Source of the DNA: Hanamia caeni | GTDB taxonomy: Bacteria > Bacteroidota > Bacteroidia > Chitinophagales > Chitinophagaceae | DNA length: 53,411 nucleotides | Assembly: GCF_003721595.1 (NCBI RefSeq) | Contig: NZ_RJJR01000022.1 | Span: forward strand, 1-53,411 | Direction of reading: 5' to 3' | Part shown: piece by piece, positions 16,524 through 24,492 of the stretch | Layout: every line of letters begins with the position of its first letter | Position numbering within the stretch: the stretch's first letter is position 1 | Position numbers and translations under genes: made by a program | The notes under the pieces: generated by a model | Told to the model about the DNA's origin: nothing | What the model saw: only the letters and a program-made list of their open reading frames with translations | Databases searched by the model: none

Positions 16524-18185
16524 ATGAGACTTCACCTTGCAGATTACCTGATAATTATCGTGTATTTTCTTTTCGTAATTGGCGTTGGATTTATTATCAA
16601 GAAAAAAATAAAAACCAGCAATGATTTTTTAACGAGCGGCAGAAATATCCCATTGTGGATTACCAGCCTTGCTTTCATTTCGGCCAATCTTGGCGCACAG
16701 GAAGTTTTGGGCATGGTAGCTTCAGGAGCTAAGTATGGAATAATGACGGTTCATTTTTACTGGGTGGGCGCCATCTTTGCGATGGTATTCCTTGGTGTTT
16801 TTATGATGCCATTTTATTACGGAAGCCGCGCGCGCAGTGTGCCGGAATTTTTAAAGCTCCGCTTTGACGAAAAAACAAGGGGATTAAATGCAATTTCCTT
16901 TGCGGTGATGACCATATTTTCTTCAGGCATTTCTTTATATGCTTTGGCAAAATTGCTTGAGGTGATTTTGCATTGGGATTTCGATGTATCTATCTGGCTG
17001 GCCGCCGGCATTGTAATGATTTATACTTTTCTGGGTGGCCTTACCAGTGCGGTTTATAATGAAGTGCTCCAGTTTTTTTTAATCGTTCTTGGATTATCGC
17101 CGCTCGTAGTAGTGGCGTTGCATGATGCCGGCGGCTGGGCCAATATAAAAGAGGTGTTGCAGCCTGAATTAACCCATGCCTGGAAATATATGGGTAGCGC
17201 AGATACCAATCCTATGGGAATTAATTTTATGTCGCTGATTTTCGGATTGGGCTTTGTAATGTCGTTCGGATATTGGTGTACGGATTTCTTAGTGGTGCAA
17301 AGAGCCATGATGGCTAAAAATATGAATTCTGCCCAGCGCACGCCGATCATTGCCGCCATTCCAAAAATGTTTATGCCGCTGATTGTAGTATTGCCGGGAG
17401 TGATTGCAATTGCATTGCTGCAGCCCGCATTGGCTTCCAAAGGTTTTAGTATGCCCTCCGATGGAAAAGGAGGAATTGATTATACGATGGCATTGCCTTC
17501 GCTGATTTCGCACTATTACCCTACAGGAGTTCTGGGAGTTGGCATCACGGCGCTGATAGCGTCTTTCATGAGTGGAATGGCGGGGAACGTTACCGCCTTC
17601 AATTCAGTATTTACTTTCGATATTTACCAGTCGTATTTTGTAAAGCATAAATCAGACAGGCATTACCTGGTTGTAGGAAAAATAGTAACTGTTGCAGGAA
17701 TACTTTTATCAATCGTAACCGCTTACATCGCCAAGAGCTTTAACAACATCAATGATTTTCTTCAACTGGTATTTAGTTTCGTAAATGGGCCGCTCTTCGC
17801 TACTTTTCTTTTGGGGATGTTTTGGAAAAGAACAACCTCCAATGGCGCTTTTTTTGGATTGCTTGCAGGAACAATTGCAGCGGCAGTTACGCATGGGCTT
17901 ACACTTGCAGAAGGAAAAGGTGGATGGATTTACCCGCTTTATGAAATTCAAAGCGGCATGGGCCAGGCTTTTATCGTAGCCTCGTTTTCGTGGATTGTAA
18001 ATTTTGTAACCACCATCGTGGTTAGCTTATTTACCAAACCTAAACCGGACAGTGAATTGGTCGGGCTGGTATATTCTTTAACCGAAAAACCCTCGTATCA
18101 CCAGGATAAATGGTATCTTAGAGTAGTGCCGCTCGGATTAATATTACTCGCAGTTACAATTATTCTTAATATCATTTTCTTTTAA
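16524..18185 (+). CDS. SSS-family Na+/solute symporter 1
   Basis: An inner-membrane sodium-coupled importer of 553 residues with about 13-14 hydrophobic segments. Family features include SNDFLTSGRNIPLWITSLAFISANLGAQEVLGM near the N-terminus and the sugar-symporter-like RARSVPEFLKLRFDEKTRGLNA loop. The later ITALIASFMSGMAGNVTAFNSVFTFDIYQ segment corresponds to the Na+-site helix. The ATG at 16524 is chosen; an upstream TTG at 16488 would add 12 non-typical residues. It starts 104 bp after the lacI-type gene on the same strand and may be cotranscribed with it. The subgroup resembles Bacteroidota symporters annotated as sugar or inositol carriers. The substrate is not determined by sequence. Confidence 0.9.
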   Translation: MRLHLADYLIIIVYFLFVIGVGFIIKKKIKTSNDFLTSGRNIPLWITSLAFISANLGAQEVLGMVASGAKYGIMTVHFYWVGAIFAMVFLGVFMMPFYYGSRARSVPEFLKLRFDEKTRGLNAISFAVMTIFSSGISLYALAKLLEVILHWDFDVSIWLAAGIVMIYTFLGGLTSAVYNEVLQFFLIVLGLSPLVVVALHDAGGWANIKEVLQPELTHAWKYMGSADTNPMGINFMSLIFGLGFVMSFGYWCTDFLVVQRAMMAKNMNSAQRTPIIAAIPKMFMPLIVVLPGVIAIALLQPALASKGFSMPSDGKGGIDYTMALPSLISHYYPTGVLGVGITALIASFMSGMAGNVTAFNSVFTFDIYQSYFVKHKSDRHYLVVGKIVTVAGILLSIVTAYIAKSFNNINDFLQLVFSFVNGPLFATFLLGMFWKRTTSNGAFFGLLAGTIAAAVTHGLTLAEGKGGWIYPLYEIQSGMGQAFIVASFSWIVNFVTTIVVSLFTKPKPDSELVGLVYSLTEKPSYHQDKWYLRVVPLGLILLAVTIILNIIFF

Positions 18186-18197
18186 ATCCAAAAATGT

Positions 18198-18395
18198 ATG
18201 TACAAAAAATTAAATAATCTTGGATTTGTAATAGGAACTTTCTTTATCATCATTTCATTGATACTTCTTATTGGTGGCTTATTATCTGATGCTTTGGATA
18301 ATACTTTGGATTATTATACGGGATTCTCTTTCCTCGTTTTTGGTTTTCTGATGGCATTTTTCAACAGGAAAAATGATGTGCCTTTACGGGATTAA
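18198..18395 (+). CDS. Small two-helix membrane protein next to symporter 1
   Basis: A 65-residue protein with two predicted membrane helices (about residues 8-30 and 39-57) and a basic and acidic tail (NRKNDVPLRD). It starts 12 bp after the symporter stop, so it is almost certainly cotranscribed. I do not recognise a named family. Some SSS symporters (for example acetate permeases) have small membrane partners encoded beside them. This could be an analogous accessory subunit, which is inference. Confidence 0.65.
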   Translation: MYKKLNNLGFVIGTFFIIISLILLIGGLLSDALDNTLDYYTGFSFLVFGFLMAFFNRKNDVPLRD

Positions 18396-18439
18396 AATTT
18401 TTGTTTGAATTAGAATCGGTTCTGAAAACAAAATAATAT

Positions 18440-19453
18440 TTATCTCTTCAATTGTTTCTTCTCCGAAGTAAAAAGGGTGAGGTCCCATTCACGATAAAAA
18501 TGCAATTCCATTTTTCCGGAAGCCGTGATAGTGATCGGTAAAAAAACATATTGTGAATGAGTGCCGCCGAATCCGTTCCACCTGTCGCCCATATACAAAT
18601 AAGCATTTTTATATCCGGGAATTTTAAAAATATAGCATGGCTGCGAGTTGAATGAATTATCTCCCGCATCTCCAATAAACGGCGGCCCCTGAAGTTGATA
18701 AGGACCGGTTATAGATGAGGAAGTGTAATAATGTCCGGGGTTCGGTGTCCATCCTGTGCAGCCGCTGGTAAGCAAATAATACTTCCCGTCTTTTTTTAAA
18801 ATTCCCGGCCCCTCACAATGCGCTTCAATGTCTACATCGTTCTCGCTCACATCAAGATAATCGCTTGTGAGCTCTACCATCCTGATAGTGCGGTTCACAT
18901 GGTCAGCGGCAAAACCGATATAGGCTTTGTCTGTTTCCGGGTCGAGATAAAGGCCTATGTCCCGTGATTCATGCCCGTGAGGCCTGAAATGTTTTTGAAG
19001 AATAAATGGCCCTGTGGGTTTATTGCTGACTGCAACACCCAGTTCCGCTATTGAATAACGGTTGCCATCGTAATGAAACCACATCACGTACCTCTTGTTT
19101 ACTTTATCGTAAATCACTTTAGGCCTTTCCAGAATCTCGATATTTCCTCTTTCCATCGCGATGCCTTCATTTTTCCAGTTGTACAAGTCAGTTGAAGAAT
19201 AACAGGCCACGCCACGCGGTGTTCCATAATGCTCACCATACCAAAAAAACGTTTTCAAAGAATCGACATAAATAATATTTCCGCCATGGCAGTCAATCGG
19301 CTTTCCGTCATCTGCAATCCAATCCTGGCCTGGCCTGAATGAATTATAACGCCCGCTTTGCTGTGCCACTGAATGCAAACTAAACGTAAGCATAGTGCAT
19401 ACCAGCATCGCCACGATCCGTATTTGGTTATTTAGAAAATATTTTCTATTCAT
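18440..19453 (-). CDS. Exported GH43-like glycosidase
   Basis: A 337-residue protein with a signal peptide (hydrophobic stretch at about 12-28, ending SVAQQ) and a five-bladed beta-propeller of the GH43 type. The first blade has DGKPIDCHGGNIIYVDSLKTFFWYGE. Later come ERPKVIYDKVNKRYVMWFH, SRDIGLYLDPETDKAYIGFA, EGPGILKKDGKYYLLTSGCTGW and a closing MGDRWNG. The opening blade with HGG and FWYGE resembles the exo-beta-1,3-galactanase-like subgroup. There the usual catalytic base Asp is not conserved. It follows the SDR gene by 29 bp on the same strand. It may trim galactan-type or other sugar side chains in the periplasm. Family assignment is good, activity is uncertain. Confidence 0.8.
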   Translation of the reverse strand: MNRKYFLNNQIRIVAMLVCTMLTFSLHSVAQQSGRYNSFRPGQDWIADDGKPIDCHGGNIIYVDSLKTFFWYGEHYGTPRGVACYSSTDLYNWKNEGIAMERGNIEILERPKVIYDKVNKRYVMWFHYDGNRYSIAELGVAVSNKPTGPFILQKHFRPHGHESRDIGLYLDPETDKAYIGFAADHVNRTIRMVELTSDYLDVSENDVDIEAHCEGPGILKKDGKYYLLTSGCTGWTPNPGHYYTSSSITGPYQLQGPPFIGDAGDNSFNSQPCYIFKIPGYKNAYLYMGDRWNGFGGTHSQYVFLPITITASGKMELHFYREWDLTLFTSEKKQLKR

Positions 19454-19482
19454 ACCGATTCAAAATTTTTAAAAGACAAGGT

Positions 19483-20244
19483 CTATTCTTCTTTATGAAT
19501 ATAAATGCCATCAGCCTGCAACAGAGGCGTGACGGTAAGATCATTAATGCACACATTGGGCGGAAGAGATGCGCAATAAAAAACAGTATTGGCAATATCT
19601 TCTCCTGTCAATGGAACAAATCCTTCATATACGCTGGCTGCCTTTGCCTCATCGCCCTTGAATCTGACCACTGAAAATTCAGTTTCAACCGCTCCCGGCT
19701 TTACATTAGTAACCTTGATGTGATGTCGCAACAAGTCAATACGCATCGTGTGGCTAATGGCTTCCACCGCGCTTTTGGTGGCGCAATACACATTGCCTTT
19801 CTCATACATTTCATTACCTGCTACGGAACCTATATTAATAATGTGGCCTCTTTTTCTTTTAATCATAAATGGAAGAACAGCGCGACTTACATAAAGCACA
19901 CCGAGAATATTTGTGTGCACCATCGTTTCCCAATCTGCAATTTCTGCCTCATCAAAATAATCTTTTCCCAGCGCCAAACCTGCATTGTTGACAAGCACAT
20001 CTATTTCCTTCCATTCCTCTGCCAATGAATTTATACTTTCAAAAACTTCTTTCCTGTTTTGTACGTCAAACGGCGCGCACCATACTTCTGAACCATACTT
20101 CATCTCTAATTCTTCTTTCAACATTTCGAGCCTTTCTTTTCTTCTTCCACTAATAATTAATTTATCTCCATTGGCTGCAAAACGCTCTGCACAGGCCTTT
20201 CCGATACCTGAAGTAGCTCCTGTAACAAAAATAATACGCTTCAT
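19483..20244 (-). CDS. SDR-family NADP-dependent oxidoreductase (YdfG-like)
   Basis: A 253-residue classical short-chain dehydrogenase. It has the GATSGIGKACAERFA nucleotide-binding motif, the NNAG motif and the NIGSVAG catalytic Ser region. YCATKSAVEAI carries the Tyr-x3-Lys pair, and NVKPGAVETEFSVVRF follows the active site. The SGRR after strand 2 suggests NADP preference. The pattern is close to YdfG-type enzymes acting on 3-hydroxy acids such as serine or 3-hydroxypropionate. It is upstream of the GH43-like gene on the minus strand and divergent from symporter 2 across a 289-bp spacer. Substrate in this organism unknown. Confidence 0.9.
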   Translation of the reverse strand: MKRIIFVTGATSGIGKACAERFAANGDKLIISGRRKERLEMLKEELEMKYGSEVWCAPFDVQNRKEVFESINSLAEEWKEIDVLVNNAGLALGKDYFDEAEIADWETMVHTNILGVLYVSRAVLPFMIKRKRGHIINIGSVAGNEMYEKGNVYCATKSAVEAISHTMRIDLLRHHIKVTNVKPGAVETEFSVVRFKGDEAKAASVYEGFVPLTGEDIANTVFYCASLPPNVCINDLTVTPLLQADGIYIHKEE

Positions 20245-20533
20245 GATGTGTGGGGTTTTATAATCTATTTAAAATTTCATTTTATTAAATTCGTATAGCC
20301 ATTACCGTTAGCTAACCCGCAAAATAAAAATCCTGTCTAAAAGCCTGCCTGCTGTTAACCAGGTTCATTTAGCGCGCGATGGCTTTTCAATTTTGCAAAA
20401 ACTAATTTAACCTTGCAGGAGAGTCACAAAAATAAGTAACTACCTAATTGACATAATTTTATTTATTTTCGGAAAAATTCAAATTTAAAAAATAGAATCC
20501 CAAAATCATTTTTAATCTTCCTAACGCCCCGTT

Positions 20534-22054
20534 ATGTCTCCATCCGTGTTGCTGTCATTTATCATTGGTTATTTTTTGATACTGATACTTATTTCCTATC
20601 TCACTTCCAGAAAATCGAGTGACAACGCCACTTTTTTTATCGCAAACCGTTCTTCAAAATGGTACCTCGTGGCTTTCGGGATGATAGGAACCGCGCTGAG
20701 TGGCGTCACTTTTATTTCAGTGCCCGGCGAAGTAGGCAACCTGGCGGGTTCACAATTCAGGTATTTTCAATTTGTGCTGGGCAATGCGGTGGGATATTTT
20801 CTGGTCGCATTTATTTTGTTGCCGTTGTATTACCGGATGCATCTTATTTCTATTTATGAAGTGATAGAAAGAACGCTCGGCAAGGTGAGCCATAAAACAG
20901 CGGCGGCCATTTTTTTAATATCAAGAGTGATTGGTTCGGCGTTCAGGTTGTATTTGGTAGCCATAGTATTGCAACGTTTTATTTTTGATGAAATGGGTGT
21001 TCCGTTTTGGCTCACTATTGTTATTTGTTTATTGCTGATCTGGGGTTATACTTTCAGGGGTGGGCTAAAAACAATCATCATTACTGACACGCTGCAAACC
21101 GTTTTTCTTGTTGCGTCGGTATTTTTATCCATTTATTTTATTTGCAGCAGCCTCGACATGAACATCGGCCAGGCTTTTACCGCTATCAAAGACAGCCATT
21201 ATTCAAAGATGTTTTTCACTGATGATTTTGTGGCTAATAAATTTCATTTCAGCAAGCAGTTCATCGGTGGAGTCTTCGTAACGATTGGGATGTTTGGCCT
21301 CGACCAGGATTTGATGCAAAAAAATCTAAGTTGCAAAAACATTAAAGATGCACAAAAAAATATGATGAGCTTCACTTTCATTTTTGTCATCATTAATTTA
21401 TTCTTTTTAAGTGTCGGCGCGTTGTTGTATATATATGCTAATCGTGAAGGCATCGCAATTCCGGTTGATGCGGCTACCGGCTTGCCAAGAACCGATTACC
21501 TCTTTCCGGAAATTGCATTGAATCATTTTAAAGGCGTTCCCGCCATCGTGTTTATGCTAGGTTTAACGGCTGCCACCTTTGCTACCACTGACTCAGGGCT
21601 CACAGCTTTGACCACTTCTTTCTGTATTGATTTCTTAAATTTTGATAAAAGAAAAAATATTCCTGAGAAAGAAATGGTGCGAAAAAGAACCTATGTGCAC
21701 GTAGCATTTTCTATTATCATTCTATTGGTAGTGCTTTTGTTCAATGCGGTAAATGATGCATCTGTAGTCACGGCTATTTTTAAAGTAGCCACTTTCACTT
21801 ATGGTCCGTTGATTGGATTATTTGCTTTTTCATTATTTGCCAAAAAAAGAAAAGTATTAGATTATGCCACGCCATATATTGTAATCATTGCGCCGATACT
21901 ATGTTTCTTTATTGATAAATATTCCAAAGTGTTGTTGAATGGTTACGTATTTGCGGAAGAATTGATAATTGTAAACGGGCTTCTTACCTTTATAGGATTA
22001 TGGATTTTTTCTAAAAGAAAAACTACAGACGAATTAAATTTATCTTATGCCTGA
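20534..22054 (+). CDS. SSS-family Na+/solute symporter 2
   Basis: A 506-residue inner-membrane sodium/solute symporter. The N-terminus has SSDNATFFIANRSSKWYLVAFGMIGTALSGVTFISVPG, typical of the first two core helices. The later GLTAATFATTDSGLTALTTSFCIDFLNF segment corresponds to the Na+-binding helix. It is not close to symporter 1, so it probably carries another substrate. Its last 8 bp overlap the start of the O-methyltransferase gene, implying translational coupling. The substrate is unknown. Confidence 0.9.
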   Translation: MSPSVLLSFIIGYFLILILISYLTSRKSSDNATFFIANRSSKWYLVAFGMIGTALSGVTFISVPGEVGNLAGSQFRYFQFVLGNAVGYFLVAFILLPLYYRMHLISIYEVIERTLGKVSHKTAAAIFLISRVIGSAFRLYLVAIVLQRFIFDEMGVPFWLTIVICLLLIWGYTFRGGLKTIIITDTLQTVFLVASVFLSIYFICSSLDMNIGQAFTAIKDSHYSKMFFTDDFVANKFHFSKQFIGGVFVTIGMFGLDQDLMQKNLSCKNIKDAQKNMMSFTFIFVIINLFFLSVGALLYIYANREGIAIPVDAATGLPRTDYLFPEIALNHFKGVPAIVFMLGLTAATFATTDSGLTALTTSFCIDFLNFDKRKNIPEKEMVRKRTYVHVAFSIIILLVVLLFNAVNDASVVTAIFKVATFTYGPLIGLFAFSLFAKKRKVLDYATPYIVIIAPILCFFIDKYSKVLLNGYVFAEELIIVNGLLTFIGLWIFSKRKTTDELNLSYA

Positions 22055-22691
22055 CGCTTTAAGTGATAACAAAGTAACTGATTACGCTGCTTCTTTTTCA
22101 GAACCCACAGATGATTTGCTGAAAGAAATAGAAGACTTCACACTAAATCATCATCCGCATTCCAATATGCTCAGCGGACCACTGCAGGGAAAATTATTGG
22201 AAATGCTGAGCAAAATTATAAAGCCAAAATACATTCTTGAAGTGGGAACTTTTGTGGGATACAGCGCTTTGTGCCTTGCAAAAGGATTACAACCCGGCGG
22301 AGAGCTGCACACCCTGGAATTAAGAGACGAAGATGCAGACATCGCTCAAAATTATTTTAGGAAATCTTTACATAACGATCAGATAATTTTACACCGTGGA
22401 AATGCGTTGGAAATTATTCCTACACTGGATGTTGCCTGGGATTTGGTGTTTATTGACGCTGACAAGGTAAACTATACCAATTATTACGAATTAGTGGTGC
22501 CACATTTAAAAAAAGGCGCAGTAATTCTTGCAGACAATGTTTTATTTCATGGAGAAGTGCTCAATGAAAAAATTAAAGGAAAAAATGCGATAGCAATAAA
22601 TGCTTTTAATGAACATGTGGCAAAAGATGACAGGGTGCAGCAGGTTCTCATCACGCTGAGGGACGGCCTCATGATGATAATTAAAAAATAG
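22047..22691 (+). CDS. Class I SAM-dependent O-methyltransferase
   Basis: A 214-residue methyltransferase of the catechol/caffeoyl-CoA O-methyltransferase type. SAM-binding motif I is ILEVGTFVGYSALCLAKGL, an acidic LELRDED end of strand 2 follows, and the metal-binding region is DLVFIDADKVNYTNYYE plus ILADNVLFHGEV. The length is normal for bacterial members. The gene overlaps the preceding symporter gene by 8 bp. The natural acceptor is not known; small catechols or hydroxylated intermediates are typical of the family. Confidence 0.92.
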   Translation: MPDALSDNKVTDYAASFSEPTDDLLKEIEDFTLNHHPHSNMLSGPLQGKLLEMLSKIIKPKYILEVGTFVGYSALCLAKGLQPGGELHTLELRDEDADIAQNYFRKSLHNDQIILHRGNALEIIPTLDVAWDLVFIDADKVNYTNYYELVVPHLKKGAVILADNVLFHGEVLNEKIKGKNAIAINAFNEHVAKDDRVQQVLITLRDGLMMIIKK

Positions 22692-22723
22692 AATTAAAAA
22701 GTTCAATATTTGTTTATTTACTG

Positions 22724-23890
22724 ATGAAAATAACGCTCGTCATTATTATTTTTTCATTGGGATTTGTTTACAAAACCACGGCTCAAAATATGAGCGCACA
22801 AGAGTATGTGCAGAAATATAAAGACCTGGCGATTGAAGAAATGAAAAGATCCGGTGTGCCTGCCGCCATTACGCTTGCGCAGGGATTACTCGAAACTGAA
22901 AATGGCAACAGCGAACTTTTACTAAAATCCAATAATCATTTCGGCATCAAATGCAAAAGCAATTGGACGGCAGAAACCGTTAGCCATGATGACGATGCCC
23001 CAGGGGAATGTTTCCGAAAATATAGTTGCGCAGAAGATTCCTACCGCGACCATTCTGATTTCCTTAAAAACAGCAGCCGCTATGCATTTTTATTTGACAT
23101 TGACCCTACTGATTATAAAGATTGGGCTTATGGATTAAGAAAGGCGGGATATGCCACCAACCCGCGATACCCCGATATTTTAATCAAAAACATTGAAACC
23201 TACAATCTTGAACAATATACTTTGGAAGGGCTTGATGGCATTCCTCGTTTTGAGAACACGCCTTATACAGTCCAAACAAAAAATATAATGCCGCCCGACA
23301 TTGAAAAAACGGATGCAATGCCCGGCCAACCAATTAGCGTTAAAATCAATGGATGTAAGGCGCTGCTTGCTTCTAAAGGCACTTCGCTGCTTGCTATTGC
23401 CACCGAACACAACATCAACCTCGAAAAACTTTTATCTGTTAATGATTTAAGTAATGATGGCCTTTTACAGAAAGATCAGTACGTTTTCCTGGAAAAAAAG
23501 CAAAAGGAAGGAAGACAGGATTTTTGCATTGCGCAGCAAAATGAAACTTTGTATGATATTTCACAGAAGTATGGAGTGATGCTTCAATATTTGTATAGTT
23601 ACAATACCATTTCTACCGGTGATTATCTGGTAGAAGGAACGAAAATATATTTGAGGCCGCCGGCATTAAATCAATTAGCAGCCGCGAACGTGCCGCCAAA
23701 AGTAACCCAGGTGAAAAATGAAGAGCAGCTATCTTCACCGGCAAAAAAAATTACCTACACCGTGCAACCAAAGGAAAGCCTGTATGGCATTTCAAAAAAA
23801 TATGGCGTTACAGTTGATGATATAAAAAAATGGAATAACCTCACCAGCGATAATCTTCAAATCGGACAACAGCTCATCATCTCAAAATAA
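22724..23890 (+). CDS. Exported glucosaminidase-domain protein with LysM
   Basis: A 388-residue peptidoglycan hydrolase candidate. A signal peptide (about 1-20) is followed by a GH73/glucosaminidase domain at about residues 25-165. Within it are AITLAQGLLETENGNSELLLKSNNHFGIKC, carrying the probable catalytic Glu, and a later YATNPRYPDILI. A linker region has weak LysM-like units (about 200-320). A clear C-terminal LysM sits at about 343-387 (TYTVQPKESLYGISKKYGVTVDDIKKWNNL). It would bind the cell wall through LysM and cut N-acetylglucosaminyl bonds during growth or division. The start follows the methyltransferase gene by 32 bp on the same strand. Confidence 0.92.
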   Translation: MKITLVIIIFSLGFVYKTTAQNMSAQEYVQKYKDLAIEEMKRSGVPAAITLAQGLLETENGNSELLLKSNNHFGIKCKSNWTAETVSHDDDAPGECFRKYSCAEDSYRDHSDFLKNSSRYAFLFDIDPTDYKDWAYGLRKAGYATNPRYPDILIKNIETYNLEQYTLEGLDGIPRFENTPYTVQTKNIMPPDIEKTDAMPGQPISVKINGCKALLASKGTSLLAIATEHNINLEKLLSVNDLSNDGLLQKDQYVFLEKKQKEGRQDFCIAQQNETLYDISQKYGVMLQYLYSYNTISTGDYLVEGTKIYLRPPALNQLAAANVPPKVTQVKNEEQLSSPAKKITYTVQPKESLYGISKKYGVTVDDIKKWNNLTSDNLQIGQQLIISK

Positions 23891-23893
23891 TTT

Positions 23894-24427
23894 ATGCCGA
23901 ATTTAAAATTTCATGACAAGGAATTTATACCGTATATCAGCGCTTCAGAAATTGAAAAAGAAATATCACGTGTTGCTTCAGAAATAAATAATGATTATCA
24001 AGCCAAAAAACCTTTATTCATCGCTATCCTGAATGGAGCATTCATTTTTGCCGCCGATCTTTTTAAAAAAATAAATGTGGAGGCAGAAATTTGTTTTATA
24101 AAGCTCGCCTCTTATAAAGGCGTAAAATCTACAGGCAAAGTAATCACAGCAATTGGGCTTGATGCAGAAATTTACAATCGCGACGTAATTATTCTTGAAG
24201 ATATTGTGGATACAGGTAAAACTTTATCGCAATTTCTTCCTACGCTGGAACATCAGCATCCGGCCTCATTAAAAATTGCTGCGTTGCTTCACAAACCTTC
24301 AGCAACAGTGCACGAGATTAAAATTGATTACCTGGGATTCACCATTCCTGACAAATTCGTTTTGGGATTTGGCCTGGATTACGACGGCCTGGGAAGAAAT
24401 ATAAAGGAAATTTATCAATTGGTTTAA
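23894..24427 (+). CDS. hpt: Hypoxanthine phosphoribosyltransferase
   Basis: A 177-residue purine-salvage enzyme converting hypoxanthine or guanine plus PRPP to IMP or GMP in the cytoplasm. The PRPP-binding motif VIILEDIVDTGKTL is at residues 98-111. The flexible-loop SYKGVKSTGK region and the C-terminal DKFVLGFGLDYDGLGRNI segment, with the Asp-Tyr/Gly-Leu purine-site pattern, are both present. It starts 3 bp after the glucosaminidase stop, suggesting cotranscription. Length is normal. Confidence 0.95.
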   Translation: MPNLKFHDKEFIPYISASEIEKEISRVASEINNDYQAKKPLFIAILNGAFIFAADLFKKINVEAEICFIKLASYKGVKSTGKVITAIGLDAEIYNRDVIILEDIVDTGKTLSQFLPTLEHQHPASLKIAALLHKPSATVHEIKIDYLGFTIPDKFVLGFGLDYDGLGRNIKEIYQLV

Positions 24428-24492
24428 TTTGCAGGCCAAAATTTGATTCCTTTAATTAGGAAAAGGGTTTATCTTTCTGATTTCAAGACTTC

